64,000 nt of DNA, from NCBI RefSeq assembly GCF_026151205.1, contig NC_087081.1:3477246-3541245 (forward strand), in the 5' to 3' direction. This DNA comes from Bolinopsis microptera. Its lineage: Eukaryota > Ctenophora > Tentaculata > Lobata > Bolinopsidae. This document shows positions 23,084 through 32,982 of this stretch, piece by piece. The notes beneath the pieces are model-generated. The model made no database searches and had not been told where the DNA came from. It saw only the letters and a program-made list of their open reading frames with translations. The position numbers and the translations under genes were made by a program. Position 1 is the first letter of the stretch, and each line of letters begins with the position of its first letter.

Positions 23084-23390
23084 GAAAATGAAATGAAATG
23101 AAATGAAATGAGGTATTTATATCCCGCTCATATGATTAACCAACAACACAAGGAAGGTGGTTAACCATGTCAGAGCGGCTGACTGTGAGTGATGTGAGCA
23201 AAAGTGTAAAAATGAACAAGAGTATAACGTAATATTAATATAAGACCAAGACAAAATTAAAACATCTTTTATTTTAAACCACACTAAACTAAAAAGAAGC
23301 AGAGACCATACAATACATGTAGGTATAATAAAGGTTAGTACAGTGACATAGAAAGGTAGAGAACTTAGACATAAAATGAAAATGTCCAGA
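23084..23390 (-). mobile_element. 5'-truncated LINE 3' end (CR1/L2-like, minus strand)
   Basis: Nearly identical to 24522-24830, the 3' untranslated end of the minus-strand LINE next to it. On the plus strand it begins with the tandem tail (ATGAA)n (minus: CATTT repeats). No coding part is kept. Confidence 0.7.
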
Positions 23391-23401
23391 TACATAGGAG
23401 T

Positions 23402-24510
23402 TTCTGACCTAGACAACATCCCTCCGCAACCCAGTTTTGACGACCTTTCCGATTCGGATGAGGCTCCTACAAGAAACGAGATTGTTGATGCCCTCAAAAA
23501 ACTCAAGAATCACAAAAGTCCAGGAGTGGATGGTATCACCAACGAGCAACTTAAGTATGGACAGGATGGTTGGTTGATCAACTAGTTGTGTTGTTCAAGA
23601 AAGTGTGGGAAGATGAGAAGATTCCTGCGGATTGGTCCAAATGTGTTATTATCATCGTTGGAAAGAAAGGTGACACCTCTCATTGCGCTACCAACAGAGG
23701 CATTACATTAAGATCCACAGCCTCGAAGCTCCTGCAGATGATACTCCTGCGGAGACTTAGCAATGGCATGGAAAAATTTCTCCGGGAGAATCAAAGTGGT
23801 TTTAGACAGAATCACTCATGTATTGACCAGGTTTATTCACTCCGCTGTATTATACACCAATGCATTGAGTATAATATTCCTCTGTATATTAATTTTGTTG
23901 ATTTCAAAGCAGCTTTTGATTCGATTGACAGGCAGTTCATTTGGAGAAGTATGCAGCACTACGGCTTACCTGACAAGTACATTAGAATTATGAAGGCGTT
24001 CTTCACTCACACAGTTAGTGCTGTTAGGGTCAATGGAGAGGTTACAGGTTGGTTTGATGTCAACTCGGGAACTGGGCAAGGTGATATACAGGGACCACCA
24101 GTCTTCAACTTTTGTTTAAATTTTTCGGCATACCTTATGGAACTAAACAAAGTCATTAGCAAGGGGGCTTTATTACAGCTGCCAGCCCCCGGGGTAGAAG
24201 AGAAACATCTCTTGGACACTGATTACGCTGATGACATGGCCATGTTAGATAACTCAAAAGAGGGGCTGCAGGAAACCACTGACCTTCTCTGCAAATACAG
24301 TGCCTATGGACATCAATGTGGAAGGTCTCCCAATACAGCAGGTCAGCAATTTCACTTACTTGGGTGCAATCACGATAGAAGATGCAGAACAACAAGCTAC
24401 AGACAGGGTTCACTGGAGAGGTCTAATACAGCGGAGAAAGGAGTTACTATGTGGTGCAGGCCACTCCAACGACTAGGAGGAGACCTTTTCAAGTACAAGT
24501 ACAAGTAAAG
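23402..24510 (+). pseudogene. 5'-truncated LINE with RT, inserted with TSD TACATAGGAGT
   Basis: TACATAGGAGT occurs at 23391-23401 and 24511-24521. The insert ends in a tandem tail (CAAGTA)n. The frames read NEIVDALKKLKNHKSPGVDG (RT motif 0/1), WSKCVIIIVGKKGDTSHC, NRGITLRSTASKLLQ, GFRQNHSCIDQVYSLRC, NFVDFKAAFDSIDR (motif A), GTGQGDIQGP (motif B) and DTDYADDMAML (motif C). This looks like an RTE/R-type APE LINE. A frameshift at about 23575 and a shortened C-terminus mark it as dead. There is no endonuclease because of 5' truncation. Confidence 0.8.
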
Positions 24511-24521
24511 TACATAGGAGT

Positions 24522-25957
24522 CATGAAATGAAATGAGGTATTTATATCCCGCTCATATGATTAACCAACAACACAAGGAAGGTGGTTAACTATGTCAGAG
24601 CGGCCATGACTGTGAGTGATGTGAGCAAATGTGTAAAAGTGAACTAAAGTATAACTCATCATAAGGCAAAGACAAAATTAAAACATCTTTTATTGTAAAC
24701 CACACTAAACTAAATAGAAGCAGAAACCATACAATACATGCAGGCATAATAAAGGTAAACTTACAGTGACATAATCAACCAAAAAGAGAAACAGATCCTA
24801 GAAAGGTAGAGATCTAGACATATAATGGAGTGCGGTAAGAAATAAAAGCCAAGGTGTCTTGTAAAGTGAAGACAAATGGAAAGAAAAAGCATCAAAACTG
24901 ATTATATAAATGGTTCTTTAACATTCGCTTGAAGCAGTTGGTATCAGTAATAGTAATACATCTCAACATCAGCGGAAGAGAGTTCCATGCAATCGGTGCA
25001 TGGCTTGAGAAACGTCTGTCATCAATTTTGGACCTTTTATTCTTTGGTACCTTGAGCATGAGATGGTCACCAGGTCTCTTCGACCTAGTCATGGTGTTTG
25101 AAAGTTCTATATCCGCTACATCCACATCCAGTAGTGCTTTGAGGTAATCAGGTGCAGTACCGTGAACTGCTTTGTGGGTTAATAGACAAACTTTAAAGAA
25201 GATTCGTTGGTCTATAGGGAGTATGTGGGCCTTCTTATAGAAGGGAACCAAGTCTGTGGTTCTGTCCTCTATATTATAGATGAAACGAACTGCCCCATTA
25301 AGGGTGGATCTAAGCTTGTTTAATCTGATCTTGGGTAGATTCATGTATAGAGAATTACAGTAATCTAATTTAGATATAACCAGTTGTTTCACCAACATCA
25401 ATTTAATGCCTTCATCCAGGTAACGACCAATAGTTCTTAGGTTCATCATTGTCCAGCTACATTTCCTTTTGACATTATTGATCTGTCTTTCCATATTTAA
25501 AGTTTCATCAAATTTGACACCCAGGCTCTTCCAGCTGTGTCCTTTGCACTCGGTAGGTAGAATTTCAGTGCTTCCAAATTGCAGTCTGACACTGAGTTCA
25601 CAATTTTTTAGAACAAGGCTCTTTCCTAACACCAATACTCAATAGTTCTGTCTTTGTTTTGTTCAGTTTCATTTAGTTTTTCACCATCCATGCTTTTATC
25701 TCTGCGAGACATTTGTTTGATCTCTTTTGGACATCAGTGAACTGTACCACACGGTTTGGTTGAAAAGAGATGTACAGTTGAGAATCATCTGCATAGAGCT
25801 GTATATCAAGACCATATTTGGCCGCAATTTTCTTGAGAGCTTTGATATAGAGGATGAAAAGAATAGGACCCAAGAGTGATCCCTGGGGAACTCCAAACAA
25901 AAGCTTCAAGAAAGAAGAAAGAGTATCATCAATCTTAACACAGAAGTTTCTTTTCTC
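24522..25957 (-). pseudogene. 5'-truncated CR1/L2-like LINE (RT C-terminal half)
   Basis: On the minus strand, from about 25957: KIDDTLSSFLKLLFGVPQGS, GLDIQLYADDSQLYISF (YADD), then after a frame break near 25650 WKSLGVKFDETLNMERQINN, SKLDYCNSLYMNLPK, YKKAHILPIDQRIFFKV and a terminal WNSLPLMLR...FKRMLKNHLY. This is very similar to the LINE at 56971-60192, which fixes the family. The 3' untranslated part (24522-24890) ends in a CATTT-type tandem tail. It interrupts the host LINE between segments 2 and 3. Confidence 0.8.
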
Positions 25958-26317
25958 ATGTACAAACTTAAAAAATATCTGCCACTAGCGAAGCACGTCT
26001 TCAAATTTATCAAAGTTTTGTGCAGTCACGCCTTAATTATTGCAGCCTTGTATGGGGTTTTGCTGCCACGTCTCATATTGAATCACTTTTTGTAAAACAG
26101 AAAATGGGCCTTCGAGCAGTATTACCTGGTTTCGACAATTACTGGTACAAGGACGGTATCCCCCCAGCAAGTACCAAGTCTGGCTTTTATTCACATAAAA
26201 TATTGACAGTACACAGTATCATTGTAAAGAACGCACTCATTTTAATGCATATATTGAAAAACTTTCCTAATCTAGTAACATTGTCTCTCAAGAAAACAAT
26301 TCCCAAAAGCGTGTTAT
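25958..26317 (+). pseudogene. Host LINE, segment 3 (RT thumb region)
   Basis: Reads YKLKKYLPLAKHVLQIYQSF, SRLNYCSLVWGFAATSHIES and KTIPKSVLL, the region after the catalytic core of the same LINE as 21190-23083. It ends exactly at the LTR of the Gypsy element (26318). Confidence 0.7.
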
Positions 26318-26422
26318 TGTAATAGCTCGCTTAGCTTGAACAATGGATACACATAGCTGTTACTCTAATCAGAGGCTGAAGATAATATCATTAATAATAC
26401 ATAACATAAATAATACATAACA
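26318..26422 (-). repeat. 3' LTR of intact Gypsy element (105 bp)
   Basis: Identical over all 105 bases to 31432-31536. On the minus strand it begins TGTTATG and ends TATTACA. GTTAT flanks the element on both sides (26313-26317 and 31537-31541), the 5-bp target duplication. Confidence 0.95.
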
Positions 26423-26434
26423 CCTTCCCTTCGC
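26423..26434 (-). other. Polypurine tract of the Gypsy element
   Basis: On the minus strand GCGAAGGGAAGG stands directly before the 3' LTR, the position and composition needed to prime second-strand synthesis. Confidence 0.8.
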
Positions 26435-26816
26435 AAATGAATTTACTTTCATGATAAAATTGAACAAAAGTTAAAATAATACGTGCGTGCTTCGCGCATT
26501 AAAATTACCTAAAATGCTCGTGGTGTTAAAAATCGTACACTAAAATCCCGTTTGGCGTCGCGCCCTACGTCGATAAATTCCTATTTATAAACAAAATCCC
26601 TGGATTACACTGTCATAATAGCCCTAAATAATCTTTTTAAAAACTATTACTGTTTCTGAACTCCCTGGATTGTTTACAAATTCCATTAAAAACAATTAAA
26701 TGCTGTATAAAAAGTATAAAAGTGTACTACATGTGTGCATAAAACATGTGCTTTACAAAACATAAAAAATGTGCTTTACAAAACGTAAACAATGTGCTTT
26801 ACAATACATGCAAGAA
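26435..26816 (-). other. 3' untranslated region of the Gypsy element
   Basis: AT-rich, no ORF. It contains short repeats of 'tgtgctttacaaaac' (26746-26806). Confidence 0.6.
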
Positions 26817-29800
26817 TCACGGGTTCACAAACCCGGTGTTAGCATTATACCTGATCTTAGGTTTTGAACTCAACCTCCCCGAGCGTCTAACTGGCTCCTG
26901 ACTACTGATCTGAGTGTTTGGTTGTGTCGGTTGGTTACTAGTCACGACTGGCGATCCTTCTCTACTTGGACCCGGCTGCTGCCCCACTGTTATTACAGGT
27001 TGCTCAATATTCCTCGGCTCAGTGTTTCTTTCCGGTATCTCAATTTGCTGCTTCTGTAACTCGATTACTGGCACTAACCGTTTCTTCATCGCCTCTACAT
27101 GTTTCTTTATGATCCTACCCTTGTAGTTCACATCATACCACAATGATTCTCCGTGTCTTTTTTCAATCGTTGCTGGTTCGTACTCTTTCCGAGTGTCAGG
27201 TCGAACCCATACTGTTTGTTTCTCCTCAAATACACGTTCGTTTCTTCTACTGTCAACAACTTTCTGTTCATTATCAACATTTAGTCTCTCCGCTTCCATC
27301 TGATCACTGGGTCTGAGGTGATGTAACTTAGATCGTAAAGTTCGTCCGTACATCATTACTGCTGGTGGTTGCTTAGTTACAGAGTGTGGAGTATTCCTAT
27401 ATGCCATTAGGAAGTTAGCGAGATTTAAATCTAAATCCTTAGACTTTTCGTACATCTTTTTCATCGCTGACTTAAAACTCTGGACAAACCGTTCGCAGCT
27501 TCCGTTACTCCTCGGGGAGTATGATGGGCACAAAACATGTCTTATCTGATTCTTCTTTAGGAAGTTCTTGAATTCTTCACTGATAAATTGCGGTCCGTTA
27601 TCGCTGACTAGAACCCAAGGTACCCCTGTTCTTGAAAATACTCTTCTCATTGCTTTTATCGTAGCTGGCGCAGTAGTGTTATGAGACATCTTGATAACTT
27701 CCGGCCATTTTGAGTAAGTATCGTACATCAGTAACCAATAGTTATTTTGGAATTCTCCAGCGAAGTCCACATGTACTCGTTGCCAGGGTCTTGTTGATTT
27801 AACCCAGGGATGGTCGATGACTTTTGGTAACTTTTTCCCGTGTTTTTGGCAGGATGCACATGCTTTAACTAAAATCTCTATATCTTGGTCTATTCCTGGC
27901 CACCACACATAGCTTCTAGCCAGGCTTTTCATTCCAGTCATCCCTACATGTGTAAGGTGTAGCATCTTAAGAACCTCTGCTCTTAGTTTATGTGGAATGA
28001 TTACACGATTTCCCCATGTGATACATCTTTTTTCAGTCGTGAGTTGGTTCTTTCTGTCGTACATGGCTTTCATCTCCTTGTGATCTTTGTCTATCTTTTC
28101 CGGCCAGCCATCTACAATGTACATCGCTATCTTGCTCAGAATAATGTCTTTGGATGTCTCCCGGGCAACTTCTTTTGCATCTATCAGTGCGTCCTCCATG
28201 GTCAAAGAAAATGCCTCTTCACATTCGTTTGGCTCGTCCACATGAATGACTTTTTTCGGGAATCTGGACATTACATCAGCATTAGCATGCTCTTTTGTAT
28301 TTCTGTATACTATGTTATAATCGTAATTTTGTAACAGCAGTGCATATCTGGATAATCTGTTCGCCGTCATCTCTGGAATGCCTCTCTTAGGTCCAAATAT
28401 ATGTACTAACGGTTGGTGATCCGTCACTAGTTCAAAGTGTCTTCCATACAGATACATATGAAACCTTTTTATAGCCCAGACTATCCCTAAAGCTTCTTTG
28501 TCAATCTGGCTATATTTTTTCTCAGCATTCGATAATGTCCTTGAAATAAATTCAACCGGACGTTCATTTGTTCCATCATCATCTATGTGTGACAATACAG
28601 CTCCCAAACCCACGCTGCTTGCGTCTGTATCCAGCTTCAAACGTTTCAGCGGGTTGTAGAACGTCAATACTCTGTCAGAACAAAGTAATTTCTTTAATTC
28701 TTCGAAGGCTTTCTGTTCAGTCTTTGTCCATCGCCATTCAACTTCAGTCTTTCTCAACTCGTCCAATGGAGCGATTATTGTCGACAAATCTGGTAGATAC
28801 TTGCGATAATACCCAACTGCTCCCAGAAATGCTACTAAATTTTTCACATTTTCAGGTGCCTGTACTTTTAACAGATCGTCTATCTTGCTGTTGACTGGTG
28901 ACATACCATGCTTGTTCACCTTGTGTCCTAGATAAATCACTTCTTCATGCATCAGCTTAGATTTATTCAGTCTGCATCTGAAACCGTTTGCTTCCAGTCT
29001 TCTCACAACTTTATTCAGATTATCTAAGTGCTCTTTATCGTTCTTTCCTGATATTAAAATGTCGTCTATCCTACAGCAAACCATAGGTATACCCCGTAGT
29101 ACATTGTCCATCAGATTCTGAAAGATTGCTGCGCTGCTATTTATTCCATACGGTAAGCGCGTCCACACATACTGTCCCATATGCGTATTCATTGTCGTGA
29201 TGAGTTGATCTTCTGTTGATAGCTCCACGTTATTGTACGCTTGTTTTATGTCTATGACTGAGAACTTTTCTCCTCCCGAAACGCTTGCAAAACATTCTTC
29301 TGTAGTTGGTAACGGGTGATGTTTCATTTCCAATAGTTTGTTGACTGCTTTAAAGTCTCCACATATTCTCACACCGTCTCCTTTTTTCACTGGCATAACT
29401 GGAGTTCCCCATGGGCTCTCTTTGACTTTCTTCAAAATTCCTTGTTTCACCATGTTGTCTAACTCCTTTTCCAGTAAGTCTTTAATAGCAAAAGGTACTG
29501 CTCTTGATTTCTGCGTGACAGGTCTGCTTCCCTCCTTCAATTGGAGTTGCACTTTATAGTTCTTTACCAGACCTAACTCATCTTTGAAGATGTCACTAGA
29601 CATTATCTCTTGTACTGTCCGTATCTTTGTTGGTGTTCCAGGATCTGTTTCATCGTCCACACTAACAAAATTTCTCAACTGATGTGTTCTAGGAGCAGTC
29701 TCTTCGTCCTCACATCGTTGTCCAGTTTTAAACTTTCTCTTGGCGGTATCTGTCACTGGTTCTGATTCCATAACTCCCAACACGTTCACTGTTCGTACTC

Positions 29801-31418
29801 CTTCTTGAGTCCCAGGAAATTCTCCTTCGTGTGCGCTACAGTTTCCATCAGTTCTCTCCAGTTCAACCTCTTTTGTTGGTCTCTGTCCAACTTCTGCTGT
29901 TTGGCCCTGTGTTCTCGTTACTAACTTTTCTAACCAGTTTTCACCACAAAACTCTGTAATCCAAGAGCGTCCAAACAGTGCTGGAAAGTGATTATCCACC
30001 ACATACAGTTCCAACCCTTTCACAATCTGGTTGTTTATCGCCACTTCCACAACTGCTTTACCGCATACCTGCTGGTATTGACCATTCGCCACACGCAGTT
30101 GTTTATCACTACTTTTCAACTTAAACTCCACACCAGCTTTCTTCAGCATCTCTCTACTGCACACAGATACACTTGATCCACTGTCAAACTCCATCAGACA
30201 CTCTCGGCGATTGATCCAAACCTTGATCAGGGGTCTAGAATCACGCAAAAAGTTCACGTTATCGAAGTAAACAGTGTTATCATGCAAAAACCTGTTATCA
30301 TGCAAAATAATGTTATTGTCATGCAAATCAACATGCGAATCATCATGCAAATTACTACCATACAGAACACTATTATCATCATCCTGAATTTTAGAATCAT
30401 CAATACTTGTCAGGTTGTTGCCCAAATTTGAAGATTTTTGAAACAAAACATTTAACTGGTCATCTAAACTTACGGATTTCTCCGACAATTCACAATAGTA
30501 AATATTTCGACTCACAAACTGTTCTGTGTCCTGGTTTGAATCGCTGTTTGAATCGCTGTTGTTGCAGTCTGTTGATACATGATGTGTAGATTTACCACTC
30601 TGTTTCCAGGACTTGCGTTTCGTCTTCTTACGGCAGTCCTTAGCAGTATGATACAATTCACCACAGTTGAAACATTTAGTATAGCAGTCCTTGGTTGCAT
30701 GCGATTTGAGTTTGCATTTATTGCATCTTGTCTCCTGATTGGAACTTCCCTGTGAAGATTTCCCTTGAGACTTCTTGCTGATCTGTACCTTATGTACAGT
30801 TTGCTGGGAGTTTTTAATCATTGCAGCCTCTGATTTAGATCTGTCCATTGCCACCACTTTTCTATACGCTCTCTCTAGTGTCAGTTGTTCGAAATCCTCT
30901 TCCAATAGCAACTCCTGTGCTTCTGAGTTAACAATTCCCATTATAAATTGATCTAACATTGAACTGCCGAAGTCTGTAAACTTGCATTTGACTGCCAGTT
31001 TTTTTAACCTCGCAACAAAGTCTGCTGTTTTCTCCGACTGCTTTTGGTGGCATTTGTAGAATCTGAATCGCTCTGCCAAAACAGTCGGTTTCGGGACCAT
31101 GTGATTTATGAGAATTGTCTTCATCTCGAAATATGTAAGTTCGTTGACGTCATTTGGAGATGCTAAAGACGTAAGTAGGGAAAAGATTTCTGGATCAATG
31201 CTCGTTAAGAAGTGAGGTTTGATCGTTTGACATAGCTGATTATATTCCGCTAACAGTTGTGCATGCGCGGTTCGTTGCGCTTCATTCGGATTCTCTACTA
31301 ACGGTTCCGGTTCAACCGGATAGGATTTTTGGGACTTGAGAAACCATGTGTACTGCTCGAACCAGTCTTCCGGCGCGCTGACTGTAGCGGTCAGAGGATA
31401 GGGGTAGGATTTTGTCAT
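26817..31418 (-). CDS. Gypsy (Ty3-type) gag-pol polyprotein, intact single ORF
   Basis: One open frame; the ATG at 31418-31416 gives about 1533 residues and overlaps the primer-binding site, a start seen in other Gypsy lineages (the frame is open upstream into the LTR to 31466). In order: gag capsid-like region (residues about 20-200), two CCHC zinc knuckles (about 232-262; CNKCKLKSHATKDC and CFNCGELYHTAKDC), an acidic Asn/Asp-rich linker with HDN repeats, aspartic protease (FDSGSSVSV, about 411), reverse transcriptase (about 620-810), RNase H (DTDASSVGLGAVLS, about 930; DKEALGIVWA; VTDHQPL), integrase with HHCC finger (HLTHVG...CASCQKHG, about 1154-1190) and DDE residues in HVDFAGEF, VSDNGPQF and NGSCERF, then a basic C-terminal tail. 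The RT box is CRIDDILI, so the usual Y/F before xDD is replaced by R. No stops or frameshifts and identical LTRs suggest a recent insertion. Confidence 0.93.
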   Translation of the reverse strand: MTKSYPYPLTATVSAPEDWFEQYTWFLKSQKSYPVEPEPLVENPNEAQRTAHAQLLAEYNQLCQTIKPHFLTSIDPEIFSLLTSLASPNDVNELTYFEMKTILINHMVPKPTVLAERFRFYKCHQKQSEKTADFVARLKKLAVKCKFTDFGSSMLDQFIMGIVNSEAQELLLEEDFEQLTLERAYRKVVAMDRSKSEAAMIKNSQQTVHKVQISKKSQGKSSQGSSNQETRCNKCKLKSHATKDCYTKCFNCGELYHTAKDCRKKTKRKSWKQSGKSTHHVSTDCNNSDSNSDSNQDTEQFVSRNIYYCELSEKSVSLDDQLNVLFQKSSNLGNNLTSIDDSKIQDDDNSVLYGSNLHDDSHVDLHDNNIILHDNRFLHDNTVYFDNVNFLRDSRPLIKVWINRRECLMEFDSGSSVSVCSREMLKKAGVEFKLKSSDKQLRVANGQYQQVCGKAVVEVAINNQIVKGLELYVVDNHFPALFGRSWITEFCGENWLEKLVTRTQGQTAEVGQRPTKEVELERTDGNCSAHEGEFPGTQEGVRTVNVLGVMESEPVTDTAKRKFKTGQRCEDEETAPRTHQLRNFVSVDDETDPGTPTKIRTVQEIMSSDIFKDELGLVKNYKVQLQLKEGSRPVTQKSRAVPFAIKDLLEKELDNMVKQGILKKVKESPWGTPVMPVKKGDGVRICGDFKAVNKLLEMKHHPLPTTEECFASVSGGEKFSVIDIKQAYNNVELSTEDQLITTMNTHMGQYVWTRLPYGINSSAAIFQNLMDNVLRGIPMVCCRIDDILISGKNDKEHLDNLNKVVRRLEANGFRCRLNKSKLMHEEVIYLGHKVNKHGMSPVNSKIDDLLKVQAPENVKNLVAFLGAVGYYRKYLPDLSTIIAPLDELRKTEVEWRWTKTEQKAFEELKKLLCSDRVLTFYNPLKRLKLDTDASSVGLGAVLSHIDDDGTNERPVEFISRTLSNAEKKYSQIDKEALGIVWAIKRFHMYLYGRHFELVTDHQPLVHIFGPKRGIPEMTANRLSRYALLLQNYDYNIVYRNTKEHANADVMSRFPKKVIHVDEPNECEEAFSLTMEDALIDAKEVARETSKDIILSKIAMYIVDGWPEKIDKDHKEMKAMYDRKNQLTTEKRCITWGNRVIIPHKLRAEVLKMLHLTHVGMTGMKSLARSYVWWPGIDQDIEILVKACASCQKHGKKLPKVIDHPWVKSTRPWQRVHVDFAGEFQNNYWLLMYDTYSKWPEVIKMSHNTTAPATIKAMRRVFSRTGVPWVLVSDNGPQFISEEFKNFLKKNQIRHVLCPSYSPRSNGSCERFVQSFKSAMKKMYEKSKDLDLNLANFLMAYRNTPHSVTKQPPAVMMYGRTLRSKLHHLRPSDQMEAERLNVDNEQKVVDSRRNERVFEEKQTVWVRPDTRKEYEPATIEKRHGESLWYDVNYKGRIIKKHVEAMKKRLVPVIELQKQQIEIPERNTEPRNIEQPVITVGQQPGPSREGSPVVTSNQPTQPNTQISSQEPVRRSGRLSSKPKIRYNANTGFVNP

Positions 31419-31431
31419 ACTCGTCGCCAAT
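31414..31431 (-). other. Primer-binding site of the Gypsy element
   Basis: Directly after the 5' LTR the minus strand reads TTGGCGACGAGTATGAC, a common form of Gypsy primer site. The polyprotein ATG lies inside it. Confidence 0.75.
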
Positions 31432-31536
31432 TGTAATAGCTCGCTTAGCTTGAACAATGGATACACATAGCTGTTACTCTAATCAGAGGCTGAAGATAAT
31501 ATCATTAATAATACATAACATAAATAATACATAACA
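31432..31536 (-). repeat. 5' LTR of intact Gypsy element (105 bp)
   Basis: Identical to 26318-26422. LTRs this short are unusual: most Gypsy LTRs are several hundred bases. GTTAT follows as the target duplication. Confidence 0.95.
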
Positions 31537-31618
31537 GTTATTATTTAATACTAACCCGGATTCTATTCTCACTACACAATGGTCAGAAAAAAATACCCTT
31601 ACAACAACTCAGTATTTT
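31537..31618 (+). pseudogene. Host LINE, segment 4
   Basis: A short stretch of the host LINE between the Gypsy target duplication (31537-31541) and the target duplication of the foldback element (AGTATTTT, 31611-31618). The reading continues at 40083. Confidence 0.55.
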
Positions 31619-32961
31619 GGCACTATCCGTCGCGGAGTCGAGTCCGCGGCGGAGCCGCCGGACTCCGAGCGGACTCCAAGCGGACTCCGGCGGAGCCGCC
31701 GGACTCCGAGCGGACTCCGGCGGTGCTCCGCCAAAATGTATTTACAGTGGACTCGAGTACATTTTGGCGGACTCCGAGCGGAGCCGAGCGGACTCCGAGC
31801 GGACTTTAAAGTCCGCCGCGGACTCCGAGCGGCTCCGCGGCGGCTCGGTGGAGTGTCCGCCGCGGACTAAGCCACTAGGCGGACTCCGGTCCGCCGCGGA
31901 CTCCGGCGGAGTGCTTGGCGGACTCCGCCGGACCTCTCCGCCAGACTTGAATCCGGCGGAGTCCGGCGGAGCTTGGCGGAGTCCGCCAGCTCGGCGGACT
32001 CCGCTCGGAGTCCGCCGGACTCCAACAGAGTCCACTGACTTCCGACCTCCGTCTTCCGACCCTCGGCTAAATTTGTCACGTGACATACAACATAGCATTT
32101 TGCAATATTGTGGTCAGATGAAAAGGTCGCTAGTGATAAACCTTAACCATTACCCTCACAATGTCAATAGTGTACAACTCTAGTCTTAACTTTGACCCTA
32201 TAATGTATAAACGTTGACCCTAACCCTCCACCAAACCGTCCGCAGCGAAATATCAATGTCATTGACTGGTCACGTGACCAAAACAATTTTTGTCATATTA
32301 TCTCATATGGGGAAGCGTTTTTAGTTTTACCCTACACGTTGCATGTGGCGTCATTCGGCCGGATCCCAGCAAGCAAAAATACGTCGACCATCACAGGACA
32401 CAGGACGACGCCAGCCAGCACTCTCTACGCTCTTCGAGCTCCGATCGTCCTGTGACGAAGTAAGGACGAAGCCTGAGGTCCTCAGGTAACATCGACCACC
32501 GATTGAAAATTGAAAGTTTTTTTGACATAAAGGTCAAATGTAAAAGTAAAACTAAAATCTTGATGCTGATTGATTGACGACGTCAATTTTTGAGCACAGC
32601 GCGAGCGCATGCGGAAAAGGACCGCGTAGTTAGTCAAGATGTTGATAAATATTTGACTTGCGGCGCGATGTGTTGCTCTAACTATAGCCCTCTCGCTTGC
32701 AGTAGCGCGCGACCGCCGGAGGCGGAAATGACCTGGTTAGCTAGGTTTACCTGAGGACCCCAGGCTTTAATGTTGGTAAACAACCGAATAGAGATTAGGC
32801 GGAAATGGAATGACAGGCTGAGCGCGGCCCAGTAAAGCTAGGTAAACGCGATGTGCCTTGTAGGATGATGTGCCTTGTAGGATGAAATCCTACTATAGCT
32901 GACGACACTCGCAGCTGTGCTGCTCGCTGTACGTCAGCGATCGAAATTTATACGCGTATCA
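31619..32961. repeat. Left long inverted arm of the foldback element
   Basis: Outer part 31619-32045 is a mosaic of direct and inverted GGCGGACTCC words. The inner part (32045-32961) is ordinary sequence, matching 38887-39655 in reverse ('gtcacgtgacatacaacatagcatttt', 'gacgtcaatttttgagcacagcgcgag', 'gctgacgtacagcgagcagcac'). The Arg/Pro/Ser-rich reading frames in it are compositional artefacts. Confidence 0.85.
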
Positions 32962-32982
32962 GCCCAATGTAATGACCACATA

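Noticed and set aside
31579..32183. Arg/Pro/Ser-rich ORFs of 70-190 codons at both foldback arms
   Set aside because: They follow from the GC-rich CGGAGTCCG mosaic, occur in several frames and both strands, and have no domain.
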